The notes: a model not told the origin generated them from the sequence alone. Shown: positions 12,908 to 25,073, numbered from the stretch's first letter. The stretch is DNA of 64,000 nt from Clostridiaceae bacterium (GCA_024635995.1 JAGXHW010000031.1:58027-122026); one strand, 5' to 3'. Numbers and translations: made by a program.

Positions 12908-14275
12908 TTGATCGGTTTTATGCAAACAATCGAAAGTATTAATGGTACTATCAACGGTCTTGTATGGGGACCGTACATGCTGATTCTCTTAGTTGGAACA
13001 GGCGTTTATTTTTCTATTAGAACTAATTTCTTACAAGTAACTAAATTCGGATATGCAATGAAGGAAACCCTCTTTAAAATCTTTGATAAGTCTGAAATCA
13101 GTGAAGATGGAGATATTACACCTTTCCAGGCTTTGTCAACAGCTTTGGCCGCTACCATTGGTACCGGTAATATTGCCGGTGTTGCAACAGCGATTGCCAT
13201 TGGTGGTCCAGGAGCAGTTTTCTGGATGTGGGTATCTGCCTTCTTTGGTATGATGACCAAGTTTGCCGAAGTAGTGCTTGCCATTCAGTACCGTGAGAAA
13301 ACTGTTGAAGGCAACTGGGTAGGCGGACCAATGTATTATATCGAAAAGGGCATGGGTTCCAACTGGAAATGGCTTGCCTGGATTTTCTCCCTCTTTGGTG
13401 CCTTTGCTGCATTTGGTATTGGTAACATGGTTCAGGCCAACTCTGTTGCCGAAGCAATGAACGCCAGCTTTGGTATTCCACATCTTATTTCTGGGATCGT
13501 TCTGGCAATTGCAGCCGGTGCTGTTATCCTGGGTGGGCTAAAGCGAATTGCTGCAGTAACAGAAAAAATCGTTCCATTCATGGCCGTGTTTTACATGATT
13601 GGTGCCATCGTTATTTTAGTTCTTAATATTGCTGAAATTCCCGGTTCTTTCGGGTTGATCTTCTCCTCTGCCTTTACTGCACGCGCTGGTGTGGGCGGAT
13701 TCGCAGGCGCCACTGTTATGATGGCCATGCGTTTTGGTGTAGCCCGTGGTGTTTTCTCCAATGAGGCTGGTCTTGGTAGTGCGCCGATTGCTCACGCAGC
13801 TGCCCGTACTGACCACCCTGTACGCCAGGGACTTTGGGGAGTTTTCGAAGTATTTGCAGACACCATTGTTATTTGTTCCTTTACCGCACTAGCCATTATC
13901 TCTTCAGGCGTTTGGAGCAGCGGCCTTACAGGTTCAGCCCTAACCACCGAAGCCTTTAACGAAGGATTGCCCGGACCTGGTGGTATCATCGTTGCTATCG
14001 GTATTTTGTTCTTTGCCTTCTCCACCTTGTTGTCATGGGCATACTATGGTGAGAAATGCGCCGAGTTTATCCTTGGCTCAGGCTTCAACAAAATATACCG
14101 CATCATCTGGTTGCCCCTTATTGTGCTAGGTGCAATTGGAAGCTTAACCATGATCTGGAATATTGCTGATACACTTAACGGTTTAATGGCAGTACCAAAC
14201 TTAATTGCATTGCTTGCACTTAGTGGTGTTGTTATAAAACTGACCAAAGAATTTTTCGCAAGAGAAGACCTCTAA
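12908..14275 (+). CDS. sodium:alanine/glycine symporter family protein (AGCS)
   Basis: FQALSTALAATIGTGNIAGVATAIAIGGPGAVFWMW, FSNEAGLGSAPIAHAAA; aaaggagg RBS just upstream; an alternative ATG start exists a few codons in. Confidence 0.94.
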   Translation: MIGFMQTIESINGTINGLVWGPYMLILLVGTGVYFSIRTNFLQVTKFGYAMKETLFKIFDKSEISEDGDITPFQALSTALAATIGTGNIAGVATAIAIGGPGAVFWMWVSAFFGMMTKFAEVVLAIQYREKTVEGNWVGGPMYYIEKGMGSNWKWLAWIFSLFGAFAAFGIGNMVQANSVAEAMNASFGIPHLISGIVLAIAAGAVILGGLKRIAAVTEKIVPFMAVFYMIGAIVILVLNIAEIPGSFGLIFSSAFTARAGVGGFAGATVMMAMRFGVARGVFSNEAGLGSAPIAHAAARTDHPVRQGLWGVFEVFADTIVICSFTALAIISSGVWSSGLTGSALTTEAFNEGLPGPGGIIVAIGILFFAFSTLLSWAYYGEKCAEFILGSGFNKIYRIIWLPLIVLGAIGSLTMIWNIADTLNGLMAVPNLIALLALSGVVIKLTKEFFAREDL

Positions 14276-14357
14276 ACAGTTTTTCACGATGATTTGCAGT
14301 TACCTGAACGGTATCCGGCGAACAGAACGGACTGACTGCATAAAAGTTAATAAAAAC

Positions 14358-14400
14358 AACGGACGGCTGCTTTGTAACTTGCAGTCGTCCGTTTCTATTT
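14358..14400 (+). terminator. Rho-independent terminator after the AGCS gene
   Basis: aacggacggctgc-tttgtaactt-gcagtcgtccgtt followed by T-rich tctatttttg. Confidence 0.8.
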
Positions 14401-14468
14401 TTGTTATCAAGTATTTTGGATTAAAATCCATAGTTTTTTAAACCTTATAAATTGCATTGCTTCGGTTT

Positions 14469-15506
14469 CTAAAGAACTTGAATGAAATGGTCTCCCAGTT
14501 CAGTTACTTCCCCCACTTCTGCAAAACTGCAGGGCATTGTGTTTGATAATCGTTTCATTACTTCTTCTACTACTTCAGGCGGCACCGAAAACAACAACCC
14601 ACCTGATGTTTGTGGATCATACAATAAATCCTGCAATGCTTCAGAGAGTTCTCCCTGAACATCCACTTTGTTCTTAAAGTAATCCCTGTTTCGGTACATA
14701 CCTCCTGGAATCAAGCCCATTTCAGCGTAATGCAACGCAGATTTAATCACCGGGACCTTGCCGGCGTAGAGCTTGATGGTGACACCACTGCCTTTTGCCA
14801 TTTCCACTGCGTGACCAAGTAGACCAAATCCTGTTATATCCGTGCAGGCGTTCACAACTACTCCCTGAGTTGCTTCCAAGGCTAATTTGTTTAACAGTGA
14901 CATGACGTCCACTGCTTCCTGGTATTCGTCCTTCGAAAGCATATCAGCTTTGATAGCTGTGCTTAAGACACCTGATCCGATTGGCTTTGTCAGGATCAAC
15001 CGGTCACCAGGTCGTGCCCCTTTGTTTGTCAAAATATTATCCGGGTGTACTTTTCCTGTAACACAGAGCCCATATTTTGGTTCATCATCTTCCACTGAAT
15101 GACCGCCTACCAGCGAAGCGCCAGATTCAACGACTTTGTCAGCGCCGCCTTTCAGTATTTCAGCCAGTATATCGGGTGAAAGACAGTTGGGAAATCCGAC
15201 AATGTTCAGGGCCAAAATTGGTTCGCCACCCATGGCATATATATCACTCAATGAATTTGCGGCGGCTATTTGTCCGAAGGTATAAGGATCATCGACAATG
15301 GGAGTAAAAAAGTCAACTGTCTGGATAATGGCCACGTTTTCTGTCAGTTGATAGACAGCACCATCATCACCGGTTTCAAGCCCCACCAGTATATTAGGAT
15401 TTGTTTGCGATGGTAATTTACTGAGAACACTAGCAAGGACCTCCGGTCCTATTTTTGCCGCTCAGCCGGCACTTTTTGTCAGAGATGTCAGTTTGATCTC
15501 TTCCAT
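14469..15506 (-). CDS. selD: selenide, water dikinase SelD, itself a selenoprotein (Sec at codon 15, TGA at 15462-15464)
   Basis: Reading through the in-frame TGA gives [54 protein letters not shown]..., the SelD N-terminus with Sec at the catalytic Cys/Sec position; the same frame continues without interruption into the 305-aa ORF. Confidence 0.95.
15433..15458 (-). promoter_or_regulatory. bacterial SECIS element of selD
   Basis: Reverse strand TGA-gcggcaaaaat-AGGACC-GGA-GGTCCT-tgc: perfect 6-bp stem with G-starting 3-nt apical loop, 17 nt from UGA to the loop G, inside the bacterial SECIS spacing. Confidence 0.85.
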
Positions 15507-15549
15507 CAACTCACCCGCTTTCTTTCTTTTCACCGATTATTACAGTTTC

Positions 15550-16245
15550 TTAAAGCCTTATATCGTTTTCAATGTCCTGGTATCGCTTATCTCCAATACC
15601 TGTCACTTTTTTTAGATCTTGCAATTGTTGAAAAGGTCCTTTTTCTTCCCGATAGGCAATGATTCGCTCTGCCAGTACAGTGCCAATGCCCAGCAGTGTT
15701 TCAAGGGATTTTTGGTCTGCTGTATTGATGTTGATCAAAGAAGATCCCTGGAATGTTGCCGATGGTTGAAAAGCTATGTTTGGTGTACCAGCGGCCATAT
15801 CACTGGTAACATCCGCCTGGTTACTTTCTCCCAATGCCGGAACATAGACAAAAGCTTCATCCTGAAGCTTCTGTGCAAGGTTTATCTTTCGATCAGCCTC
15901 CGGTGTCAGCCCTCCTGCCATGCTCACCAGATCGTTGACTCGTTTGCCTTCCTCCAGTTCGTAAACGCCTGGAGCTGCTATCTCGCCTTCAATGTGAACA
16001 ATGATCTTCGCAGGTGCTGCACCTTCCGATTCCAATTGTTGTAAAGCCTCATCCGTTAATGCACTTCTGTCGCTGCTAAGTTCCGTTTGTTCGGAATCAT
16101 CCGTCGAGACTGGGCCTGACTCTGACAAAACATACACATTTTTTCTTGCCATCACTTGCTCATAAAGGGTAAATCCTAAAAACAGACAACAGGCCAGTGC
16201 AATCATAACAATTTTGTGCTTCCGTGTCACAACCATGTTGTTCAA
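15550..16245 (-). CDS. comEA: ComEA-like DNA-binding protein (SLBB + helix-hairpin-helix)
   Basis: IVHIEGEIAAPGVYELEEGKRVNDLVSMAGGLTPEAD (SLBB) and INTADQKSLETLLGIGTVLAERIIAYREEKGPFQQLQDLKKVTGIGDKRYQDIE (HhH). Confidence 0.9.
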   Translation of the reverse strand: MNNMVVTRKHKIVMIALACCLFLGFTLYEQVMARKNVYVLSESGPVSTDDSEQTELSSDRSALTDEALQQLESEGAAPAKIIVHIEGEIAAPGVYELEEGKRVNDLVSMAGGLTPEADRKINLAQKLQDEAFVYVPALGESNQADVTSDMAAGTPNIAFQPSATFQGSSLININTADQKSLETLLGIGTVLAERIIAYREEKGPFQQLQDLKKVTGIGDKRYQDIENDIRL

Positions 16246-16400
16246 CTCCTTCAGGTTTTGTTTGTGTCTGAAAACGGCTGTGGATCCTGAATGAATATTC
16301 GTTGAAATTTCGTTGAAATAGTGAAGAATTTATACTTAACAAACCAACAAATCTATTGTACTATAGAAAGGAGTGTTTGTATCACATCAATCCATGATTT

Positions 16401-17789
16401 ATGATAAAACTTTTTCATACAGGAGCTGACCTATCATTGAAAACTTCAATACCTATACAATTGACAAAATGGCTTTTATATAGAAAAACGCTTATACATA
16501 TACTTTTCGCCATCATTCTCGTAATCATATCAATCACACCTGTCCATGCAACAGACACTGGATACATCCCTGAAATCGTCGCACCCCGCGCTGTGTTAAT
16601 GGACGCAGAAACAGGGAAGGTATTATTCAATAAGAACGCTACGGAGATTACCTATCCTGCCAGCACAACAAAAATCCTAACAGCGCTGGTGGTATTGGAA
16701 CATGCCTCTCTGGATGATGTAATCACCATTGATTATGAACCGGGAGTTACCGGGTCAAGCATGTACATTGTACCTGGCGAGGCATTTACGGTTGAAACCC
16801 TTTTAAAAGGCCTTCTGATCCGCTCCGGAAATGACACTGCAGAAATACTGGCCCGTCATGTTTCGGGCTCTGTAGAAGCCTTTGTAGCCCTCATGAACCA
16901 ACATGCGGCTTCCATTGGTGCGTTCAACACACATTTTACCAATCCCCACGGTTTGCCAGATGAAAACCATGTGACCACGGCGTATGACCTGGCCCTCATT
17001 GCCCGGGAAGCTATGAAGAATGAGTTTTTCCGTGAAGTGGTGTCCAGCCCTTCCTTAATTATTTCTCCCACTTCAGAAACAGAACAAAGGGTTTATCGTA
17101 ACTCCAACCGCTTTCTTTGGGGCAAGGGACCCAGTCATCAGATGCTATACCAGGGGTTGTATACCAACATTTACTACGAACCTGTTGATGGGATAAAAAC
17201 AGGGTATACCCACAGTGCCAGAAATTGCCTCATCAGTTCTGCCCTGTTCAATGATTCTCGCTTTATTGCAGTGGTATTAAACGCAGAACAAGACAGCATC
17301 TATTCAGACTCACGAACGCTCCTTGATTATGGATTTCAGTATTTTCACCGCTTAACCCTGGTTGCTGAAGGTACACAGATGGCCATGGTCCCAGTTGAAC
17401 TGGGTAATGAGGAAGCCATCGGCCTGGTCACAGATAAAGCGATCGAGCAAATTGTACCAAGAAACGTTCTTACCTCTAATCTTAGGGTGGACCTTCAACT
17501 GCCTGAGGAGGAAATTGTTGCTCCTGTGGAGCAAAATGAAATACTGGGCAAAGTTCAATACTACTATGAAAATGAATTATTGGGAGAAGCCAATTTAGTG
17601 ACAGAAAGTGCCATTGACGCATTACCGGTATACCAGCAAACTTCATGGCGATTTTATAGCATATCAGCACTGGTGGTCTTATTCATCCTCTGGCAGGTAC
17701 TTATTTTCTATTTGCGGCAGAAAAAGCGAAAACAACGGAGACTTCAACGTGCCCAACGTTACCAACAACGGTACGAAACCATTGAATAG
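16401..17789 (+). CDS. D-alanyl-D-alanine carboxypeptidase (DacF/DacB-like)
   Basis: YPASTTKILTALVVLE (SxxK), SGNDTAEILA (SxN), KTGYT (KTG) motifs; N-terminal hydrophobic segment and C-terminal TM anchor. Confidence 0.93.
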   Translation: MIKLFHTGADLSLKTSIPIQLTKWLLYRKTLIHILFAIILVIISITPVHATDTGYIPEIVAPRAVLMDAETGKVLFNKNATEITYPASTTKILTALVVLEHASLDDVITIDYEPGVTGSSMYIVPGEAFTVETLLKGLLIRSGNDTAEILARHVSGSVEAFVALMNQHAASIGAFNTHFTNPHGLPDENHVTTAYDLALIAREAMKNEFFREVVSSPSLIISPTSETEQRVYRNSNRFLWGKGPSHQMLYQGLYTNIYYEPVDGIKTGYTHSARNCLISSALFNDSRFIAVVLNAEQDSIYSDSRTLLDYGFQYFHRLTLVAEGTQMAMVPVELGNEEAIGLVTDKAIEQIVPRNVLTSNLRVDLQLPEEEIVAPVEQNEILGKVQYYYENELLGEANLVTESAIDALPVYQQTSWRFYSISALVVLFILWQVLIFYLRQKKRKQRRLQRAQRYQQRYETIE

Positions 17790-17798
17790 CGTTTAAAA

Positions 17799-17837
17799 AA
17801 GGTTAGCCACAGAACAATGGGCTAACCTTTTTTTCTT
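17799..17837. terminator. Bidirectional terminator between dac and ridA
   Basis: aaaaaaggttagcc-acagaacaatg-ggctaaccttttttt, convergent genes on both sides. Confidence 0.85.
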
Positions 17838-17854
17838 TAGTGCATTAATCAGGT

Positions 17855-18238
17855 TTATACCTTCACAGCCACAGCTTCAATTTCAATCTGTGCATCCTTT
17901 GGCAACCGCGCCACTTCCACTGCTGCCCGGGCTGGCTTATGGTCAGTGAAAAAAGTGGCATAGATTTCGTTCATCTTTGCAAAATCATTCATGTCTTTCA
18001 GGAAAACAGTAACTTTAACAATGTTTGTTGTTTCATAACCAGCCTCATCCAGAATGGCCATTACATTCGTTAGACATTGTTTTGTCTGTTCCTGAATATC
18101 TCCAGGAACAAAATTCATGGTTTTTGGGTCAAGTGGCAGTTGTCCAGAGACAAAAATCATGTTGCCTGCTTCCACCGCCTGTGAATATGGGCCAATGGCA
18201 GCCGGTGCTTTTTTTGTACTAATCATGTTGTTCATCAT
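17855..18238 (-). CDS. ridA: RidA family reactive intermediate/imine deaminase
   Basis: [51 protein letters not shown]. Confidence 0.95.
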   Translation of the reverse strand: MMNNMISTKKAPAAIGPYSQAVEAGNMIFVSGQLPLDPKTMNFVPGDIQEQTKQCLTNVMAILDEAGYETTNIVKVTVFLKDMNDFAKMNEIYATFFTDHKPARAAVEVARLPKDAQIEIEAVAVKV

Positions 18239-18267
18239 AAATCCCCTTTCAAATAGGTTACTATAGG

Positions 18268-18975
18268 TTATTGTTGACCTCTTATTTCATCCAGGTAGTT
18301 ATAGATGGTATAACGGGAAACACACAGTACTTTGGCTACCGCGTCAATGGCACCCTTGATTAAAAACGCGCCCTGTTCATCAAGCTGTCGTACGATGTTT
18401 ACCTTCTCATCCTTGTTCATATACGCCACTGGTTTTCCGCTGGTTTCCAGGGTTTCTTTCATTAATATGTTCAGCACATCGCTCACATTACTGGTGGTGT
18501 TTTCTGATGTCAACTGCTCTTCCCTCATATCAATGTGGGTCATTTCTTCCAGTACATGCCGGGCGATCATAAATTCTGAAATATCAATATTGATGCAAAG
18601 GCATCCAATTACCTGGTCTTTTTCATCGCGGATTAACATGGTGGATGATTTAAGGATCTTACCGTTGGAACTTTTGTTTTGATAATTAACAATGTGATCT
18701 GAATTGTTTCCCCGTTTTCGGACTGATTCCAATCCTTCGTTAACCATAGGACTGTCCACGGACCTGCCGGTAACATGTCCGTTATGAATGGCCACGATGG
18801 TTTTGTACTTTTCACCAATCTCATGAAGCACAACTTCGCAGTTTTTTCCAAAGGTTTTTCCAATAGACTCCACCAGTGGAATCATGCTTTTTAACATTGG
18901 ATGTAATTGTTTATAGCTTTTACTTTCCATGTCTATTCCTTTCTCATCCGCAAGGTGTTTTCGTGTACTATGCAC
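18268..18975 (-). CDS. YheO/DauR-like PAS + HTH transcriptional regulator
   Basis: [28 protein letters not shown]-like start and C-terminal [31 protein letters not shown]; next to ridA as in many anaerobes. Confidence 0.88.
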   Translation of the reverse strand: MHSTRKHLADEKGIDMESKSYKQLHPMLKSMIPLVESIGKTFGKNCEVVLHEIGEKYKTIVAIHNGHVTGRSVDSPMVNEGLESVRKRGNNSDHIVNYQNKSSNGKILKSSTMLIRDEKDQVIGCLCINIDISEFMIARHVLEEMTHIDMREEQLTSENTTSNVSDVLNILMKETLETSGKPVAYMNKDEKVNIVRQLDEQGAFLIKGAIDAVAKVLCVSRYTIYNYLDEIRGQQ

Positions 18976-18977
18976 CC

Positions 18978-21452
18978 TTACAAAGGTTTACCGACAATGT
19001 TCACCAATTTATCAGGCACCACAATGATTCTCTTTACATCCAAGCCTTCCAATGCGTTTTTCACTTTGTCGGATGCCATGGCATAGTTTTCCGTTTCTTC
19101 TTTTGTCAAACCAGTAGCAACCACGAGTTTTTCTTTCACTTTTCCATTGATCTGTATAACGATTTCCACTTCGTCCTTCACCAGGGCAGATGGATCTGCT
19201 ACAGGCCAATCGATCAGGTGAACACTCTCATTATGTCCCAGTTTCGTCCACAATTCTTCCATCATGTGGGGTGCAAATGGGGCCATAAGGGTTACCACAT
19301 TATTCACACCTTCTGCCAACAACGTACCATTGATACTGCTTCGGTCTTTAGCCTTATATTTATACAGTTCATTCACCAGCTCCATGACCGCACTAATGGC
19401 TGTGTTGAAGTTAAAGCGCTGTTCAATGTCATCAGTCACCTTTTTTATGGTGTAATGTGTACGGTATTGCAGGGCTTTATCATCCTCGTCCTGGTTTACT
19501 TTTTCCAGAGACATTAATGACTCATCAACCGCTTCAACCACCAGACGCCACACCCGGTTCAGGAACCGGAAGCATCCTTCCACGCCCTGGTCACTCCACT
19601 CAAGGTCTCTCTCTGGCGGGGCAGCAAAGAGAACAAAGAGTCTGGCAGTGTCGGCGCCATAGGTTTCGATGATCTCTGCAGGACTTACCACATTGCCCTT
19701 TGATTTAGACATCTTGGCGCCATCTTTTAAAACCATACCCTGTGTCAGCAAGTTGTTAAAAGGTTCGTCAAAATCAACCAGCTCAAGGTCTTTCAATACT
19801 TTAACGAAAAAGCGGGAATAGAGTAAATGCAAGATGGCGTGTTCCACACCACCGATGTATTGATCCACGGGCATCCACTGATTGGCGAGTGCTGAATCAA
19901 ACACCTTCTCACTGTTTTGTGGGTCAGTGTAACGTAAAAAATACCAGGATGAATCAACAAATGTATCCATGGTGTCTGTTTCACGGGTAGCTTCTTCACC
20001 GCATTTTGGGCAGGGTGTTTTCAAAAATGACTGGCTTGTTGTCAGTGGTGAACGTCCTTTCCCGCTGAACGCCACATCAAGGGGCAATTCCACAGGAAGG
20101 TCTTTTTCAGGAATAGGAACAATACCGCAATGGTCACAGTAAACCATGGGAATCGGGGCTCCCCAGTACCGTTGTCGTGACAAAAGCCAGTCACGCAGGC
20201 GGTAACTGGTTGTCCGTTGGCCTAGTCCTTCGTCTTCCATAGCCTGGCAGATTTCGTCAAAAGCTTTTTTACTGTCAAGTCCGTTGTATTCATCCGAATT
20301 GATCATGGTACCAGGACCTACATAAGCTTCTGCGCTCACCTCAAAAGGTACTTCAGTCTCTGGCGGCAAGATAACAGGAACCACTGGAATTTCATATTTT
20401 CGTGCGAAATCAAGGTCACGCTGGTCATGAGCTGGTACCGCCATGATAGCGCCAGTTCCATAATCTGCCAACACATAGTTTGCAATGTAAATGGGGATAT
20501 TCTCGTCAGTAAAAGGGTTCAGACAATACTGACCAATAAAGATCCCTTCTTTTTCCGTGTCAGTGGATGTTCTTTCCACATCGGATAAATGCTGCAGCTT
20601 GTGAATAAAATCCTGTACAGGTTTTTCGTATTCTGTGCCTTTAACCAATTTTGCCACCACCGGGTGTTCAGGTGCCATTACCATATAGGTGGCTCCGTAA
20701 ACAGTATCCGGCCGGGTGGTGAATACCTTCAGATTCTCTTCTGTTTCAGTAATGGGAAACAGCAGGTCTGCGCCTGTGCTTTTGCCAATCCAATTTGATT
20801 GCATGGTTTTAACTTTTTCCGGCCAGCCATCAAGCAGCTTTAAATCATCTAACAATCGCTCAGCATAATCTGTGATTTTAAAATACCATTGGTTTAACTC
20901 TTTTTTATTCACAGGGCTGTCGCATCGTTCACAGGCACCGTTAACGACCTGCTCGTTAGCTAACACTGTCTCGCAGGAAGGACACCAATTAACACGGGAT
21001 TCTTTTTTATAGGCAAGACCGTTGTGATAAAACTGAAGAAACAACCACTGTGTCCACTTATAATAGTCGGGGTTACAGGTGGCCACTTCACGACTCCAAT
21101 CATAACTTAAACCCAGGCTGTCAAGTTGTTCTTTCATTTCTTTAATGTTTGAAGTTGTCCAGGTGGCGGGGGGAATCTGGTGCTGTATGGCCGCATTCTC
21201 TGCCGGCAGTCCAAAGGCATCCCACCCCATGGGGTGAAGCACGTCAAAACCCTGCATGGTTTTAAACCTGGCGATCACATCTCCAATACAATAGTTCCGT
21301 ACATGTCCCATGTGAATTTTTCCGGAAGGGTATGGAAACATTTCCAGGGCATAATAGGGAGTCCTGTTAATTTCGTTCAGTTCATACACTTTATGGTCTC
21401 GCCAATACTGCTGCCATTTTTCCTCGATTTTTCCAAAATCATATGTTGACAA
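18978..21452 (-). CDS. leuS: leucyl-tRNA synthetase
   Basis: [38 protein letters not shown] (KMSKS). Confidence 0.98.
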   Translation of the reverse strand: MSTYDFGKIEEKWQQYWRDHKVYELNEINRTPYYALEMFPYPSGKIHMGHVRNYCIGDVIARFKTMQGFDVLHPMGWDAFGLPAENAAIQHQIPPATWTTSNIKEMKEQLDSLGLSYDWSREVATCNPDYYKWTQWLFLQFYHNGLAYKKESRVNWCPSCETVLANEQVVNGACERCDSPVNKKELNQWYFKITDYAERLLDDLKLLDGWPEKVKTMQSNWIGKSTGADLLFPITETEENLKVFTTRPDTVYGATYMVMAPEHPVVAKLVKGTEYEKPVQDFIHKLQHLSDVERTSTDTEKEGIFIGQYCLNPFTDENIPIYIANYVLADYGTGAIMAVPAHDQRDLDFARKYEIPVVPVILPPETEVPFEVSAEAYVGPGTMINSDEYNGLDSKKAFDEICQAMEDEGLGQRTTSYRLRDWLLSRQRYWGAPIPMVYCDHCGIVPIPEKDLPVELPLDVAFSGKGRSPLTTSQSFLKTPCPKCGEEATRETDTMDTFVDSSWYFLRYTDPQNSEKVFDSALANQWMPVDQYIGGVEHAILHLLYSRFFVKVLKDLELVDFDEPFNNLLTQGMVLKDGAKMSKSKGNVVSPAEIIETYGADTARLFVLFAAPPERDLEWSDQGVEGCFRFLNRVWRLVVEAVDESLMSLEKVNQDEDDKALQYRTHYTIKKVTDDIEQRFNFNTAISAVMELVNELYKYKAKDRSSINGTLLAEGVNNVVTLMAPFAPHMMEELWTKLGHNESVHLIDWPVADPSALVKDEVEIVIQINGKVKEKLVVATGLTKEETENYAMASDKVKNALEGLDVKRIIVVPDKLVNIVGKPL

Positions 21453-21469
21453 TGGCCATCCTCCTTAAC

Positions 21470-21713
21470 TTTTTAGTCTGTACAAAAAAACTCTCTGCCC
21501 AAGGCAGGGACGAATCGAAATCCGCGGTACCACCCTGTTTGACAGAAAGTCCACTTTGCTGGCTTTTAAAGGAACCAACCCTGTTACCTGCTATAAAAGT
21601 GAGTTCGACTGCATCAATACCGGTTTTCACCACCCACCGGCTCTCTGAAATTGATATTTGTCTACTATTCTTTCACTGGTACTTCGTTATGTGAATGTCA
21701 TAACCCTCATTAA
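21470..21713 (-). promoter_or_regulatory. T-box leader of leuS (putative Leu specifier CTC)
   Basis: Reverse strand contains the conserved T-box AGGGTGGTACCGCG followed by a terminator-like hairpin ccctgccttgggcag + T7; upstream AGTA and GAACTC specifier-loop-like signatures; directly upstream of leuS. Confidence 0.92.
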
Positions 21714-22085
21714 TTATACCTTAAGGGCTGAATCTGTGTCAATATCGAGGGTAGGTGCATCTTTCCATATTCTTTCCAATTGGTAGTGATCTCTGTCTTC
21801 TGTGACAAATAAATGGACCACAATGTCACCATAGTCAAGCAGCGCCCATCTTCCCTCGCGCAATCCTTCCTGTCGCAGCAATTCAACACCTAATTCTTCC
21901 AATCGATCTTTCACAGCGTCCGCAATGGCTTTTACCTGTCGAATGGAAGGTGCACTGCTAATGACAAAGTAGTCACATAAGGAAGATATTCCCTGCAAAT
22001 CAAGCACAACAGGTTCCTGTCCTTTTTTGTCGGACACAGAATCCAGAATTTCATCCACAATTTTTCGTTCACGCGTTTTTTCCAT
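21714..22085 (-). CDS. rsfS: ribosomal silencing factor RsfS
   Basis: VVLDLQGISSLCDYFVISSAPSIRQVKAIADAV, GRWALLDYGDIVVHLF. Confidence 0.95.
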   Translation of the reverse strand: MEKTRERKIVDEILDSVSDKKGQEPVVLDLQGISSLCDYFVISSAPSIRQVKAIADAVKDRLEELGVELLRQEGLREGRWALLDYGDIVVHLFVTEDRDHYQLERIWKDAPTLDIDTDSALKV

Positions 22086-22136
22086 TTCAACCCTCCTTCT
22101 ATTATAAATACAACGATCTCATTGACATATATGTGT

Positions 22137-22721
22137 TTATAATTCCATCAACATTTCATTTCTTGCTTCAAGGGTGTTTTGATGCAACAATTTTCCTGTT
22201 CGGAGCACATACATCATCGTGTTTGTCAGAGCTTGAAAAACAGCTTTGTCCAAGTCTTCCAAAGCCAATTTTCGCAATGATTCAACTCCAATATACTCTC
22301 TCCCTGGTTCGATAAAATCTGATAGGTAAATGATTTTTTCAATCAACCCCATCCCTTTGCGGCCAGTTGTGTGGAATTCGATGGCTAGCAATACTTCCTC
22401 ATCTTCAATTTCAAATTGATGATACGCAATACTGGCAGCCACTTTACCGTGTAACAGTTGGTGAGCATTTTCCATGATTGGATCTGTTTCAATACTATAT
22501 TCTTTGACATAGTACAGTAACTCTTCTTTACTGTAATCTTTCGCATAGTCGTGCAGCAAGGCTGCAGCTGATGTTTTATATATGTCCGCACCGTATTGAC
22601 GAGCTAACATCACTGACGCTTCCATAACGCCCAAGGTGTGCTGATACCTTTTCTTTTTCATATGAGGTTTAATACTTTCTTCGATGAACTTTATTGTATC
22701 GCTGTCGATAGGTTTATGCAC
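22137..22721 (-). CDS. yqeK: HD-domain protein YqeK (bis(5'-nucleosyl)-tetraphosphatase, symmetrical)
   Basis: KRYQHTLGVMEASVMLARQYGADIYKTSAAALLHDYAKD HD motif; between nadD and rsfS. Confidence 0.93.
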   Translation of the reverse strand: MHKPIDSDTIKFIEESIKPHMKKKRYQHTLGVMEASVMLARQYGADIYKTSAAALLHDYAKDYSKEELLYYVKEYSIETDPIMENAHQLLHGKVAASIAYHQFEIEDEEVLLAIEFHTTGRKGMGLIEKIIYLSDFIEPGREYIGVESLRKLALEDLDKAVFQALTNTMMYVLRTGKLLHQNTLEARNEMLMEL

Positions 22722-23355
22722 GGTTTTTCACCTGCTTCAGATATAGTTGTTCCTCATTGATGTATCGCACCACATTCTCTGTCGTTAAGTGTGTGATGGG
22801 CAGGTGATTTTTTACTCTTTGGCGCAGCATTGACGAAGAGACATCCAGACAGATGCTGGTGATCAGTATTATGTCAGCATGATAATCCGTTTTATAACAG
22901 CTTGCTCTTTCCTCCAGTGATAAGATGTCACTTCCCTCACGGTTCATGACTACTATATGGACCAGGGAAAACAGTTCTTTGTAATGATACCAGAGTTCAA
23001 GCTCGAGAAAAGAATCAGCTCCCATCACCAGATACAGCTCATCTTCAGGAAATTTCTCCCTAAAGTTTGTCAACAGGTGCATGGAATAACTGGGATTTTT
23101 TCTTTTGATTTCATAATCACATACACGAAACTGAGGATGAGACGATACCGCCATCTTCACCATTGTGAAACGGTGCATGGCCTCGGTCACATGCTGGAAA
23201 GCCTTGTGAGGCGGGTTGCCTGCCGGGACAAAGTATAGTTCATCCAATTGGCAAACTTCCAGCGCTAATTGGCCAATGGTCAAATGACCATAGTGTATGG
23301 GATCAAATGTACCTCCAAAAATGCCGATTTTTCGTTTTGCGGTGTCAGATGCCAT
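22714..23355 (-). CDS. nadD: nicotinate-nucleotide adenylyltransferase
   Basis: GIFGGTFDPIHYGHLTIGQ, ISSTxxR-like DVSSSMLRQRVKN. Confidence 0.95.
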   Translation of the reverse strand: MASDTAKRKIGIFGGTFDPIHYGHLTIGQLALEVCQLDELYFVPAGNPPHKAFQHVTEAMHRFTMVKMAVSSHPQFRVCDYEIKRKNPSYSMHLLTNFREKFPEDELYLVMGADSFLELELWYHYKELFSLVHIVVMNREGSDILSLEERASCYKTDYHADIILITSICLDVSSSMLRQRVKNHLPITHLTTENVVRYINEEQLYLKQVKNRA

Positions 23356-23375
23356 CTCTTATTCACCTCATCGGA

Positions 23376-24725
<1,350 letters not shown>

Positions 24726-24773
24726 TTATAAATCTGTACTAAATAAAAAGCCGCCTCTCAGGCGGCTGAAATC

Positions 24774-25073
24774 TTACTGTACTTGCAGGGTTTCAGCAGA
24801 ATAAATGCTAACCTGCTTTCTTTTTTTACCTTTTCTTTCAAATTTCACGATGCCGTCGATCAAGGCAAACAAAGTATCGTCGCCGCCTTTACCTACATTA
24901 AGGCCAGGATGAATTCTCGTTCCACGTTGACGCACCAGAATGTTGCCTGCAGTGACAATTTGGCCGTCACCTTTTTTTGTGCCCAGTCTTTTTGACGCAC
25001 TGTCTCGTCCGTTTCTGGATGAACCAACACCTTTTTTACTGGCGAACAATTGTAAATTCATTTTGAACATCAT
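24774..25073 (-). CDS. rpmA: 50S ribosomal protein L27 (with Prp-cleavable N-terminal extension)
   Basis: [34 protein letters not shown]; extension NLQLF-A matches the Firmicute L27 leader. Confidence 0.97.
   Translation of the reverse strand: MMFKMNLQLFASKKGVGSSRNGRDSASKRLGTKKGDGQIVTAGNILVRQRGTRIHPGLNVGKGGDDTLFALIDGIVKFERKGKKRKQVSIYSAETLQVQ

Noticed and set aside
18876-19517. 213-aa plus-strand ORF antisense to the PAS regulator/leuS 3' end
   Set aside because: Long but spans two conserved minus-strand genes, His/Phe/Cys-rich biased composition and no domain signature.
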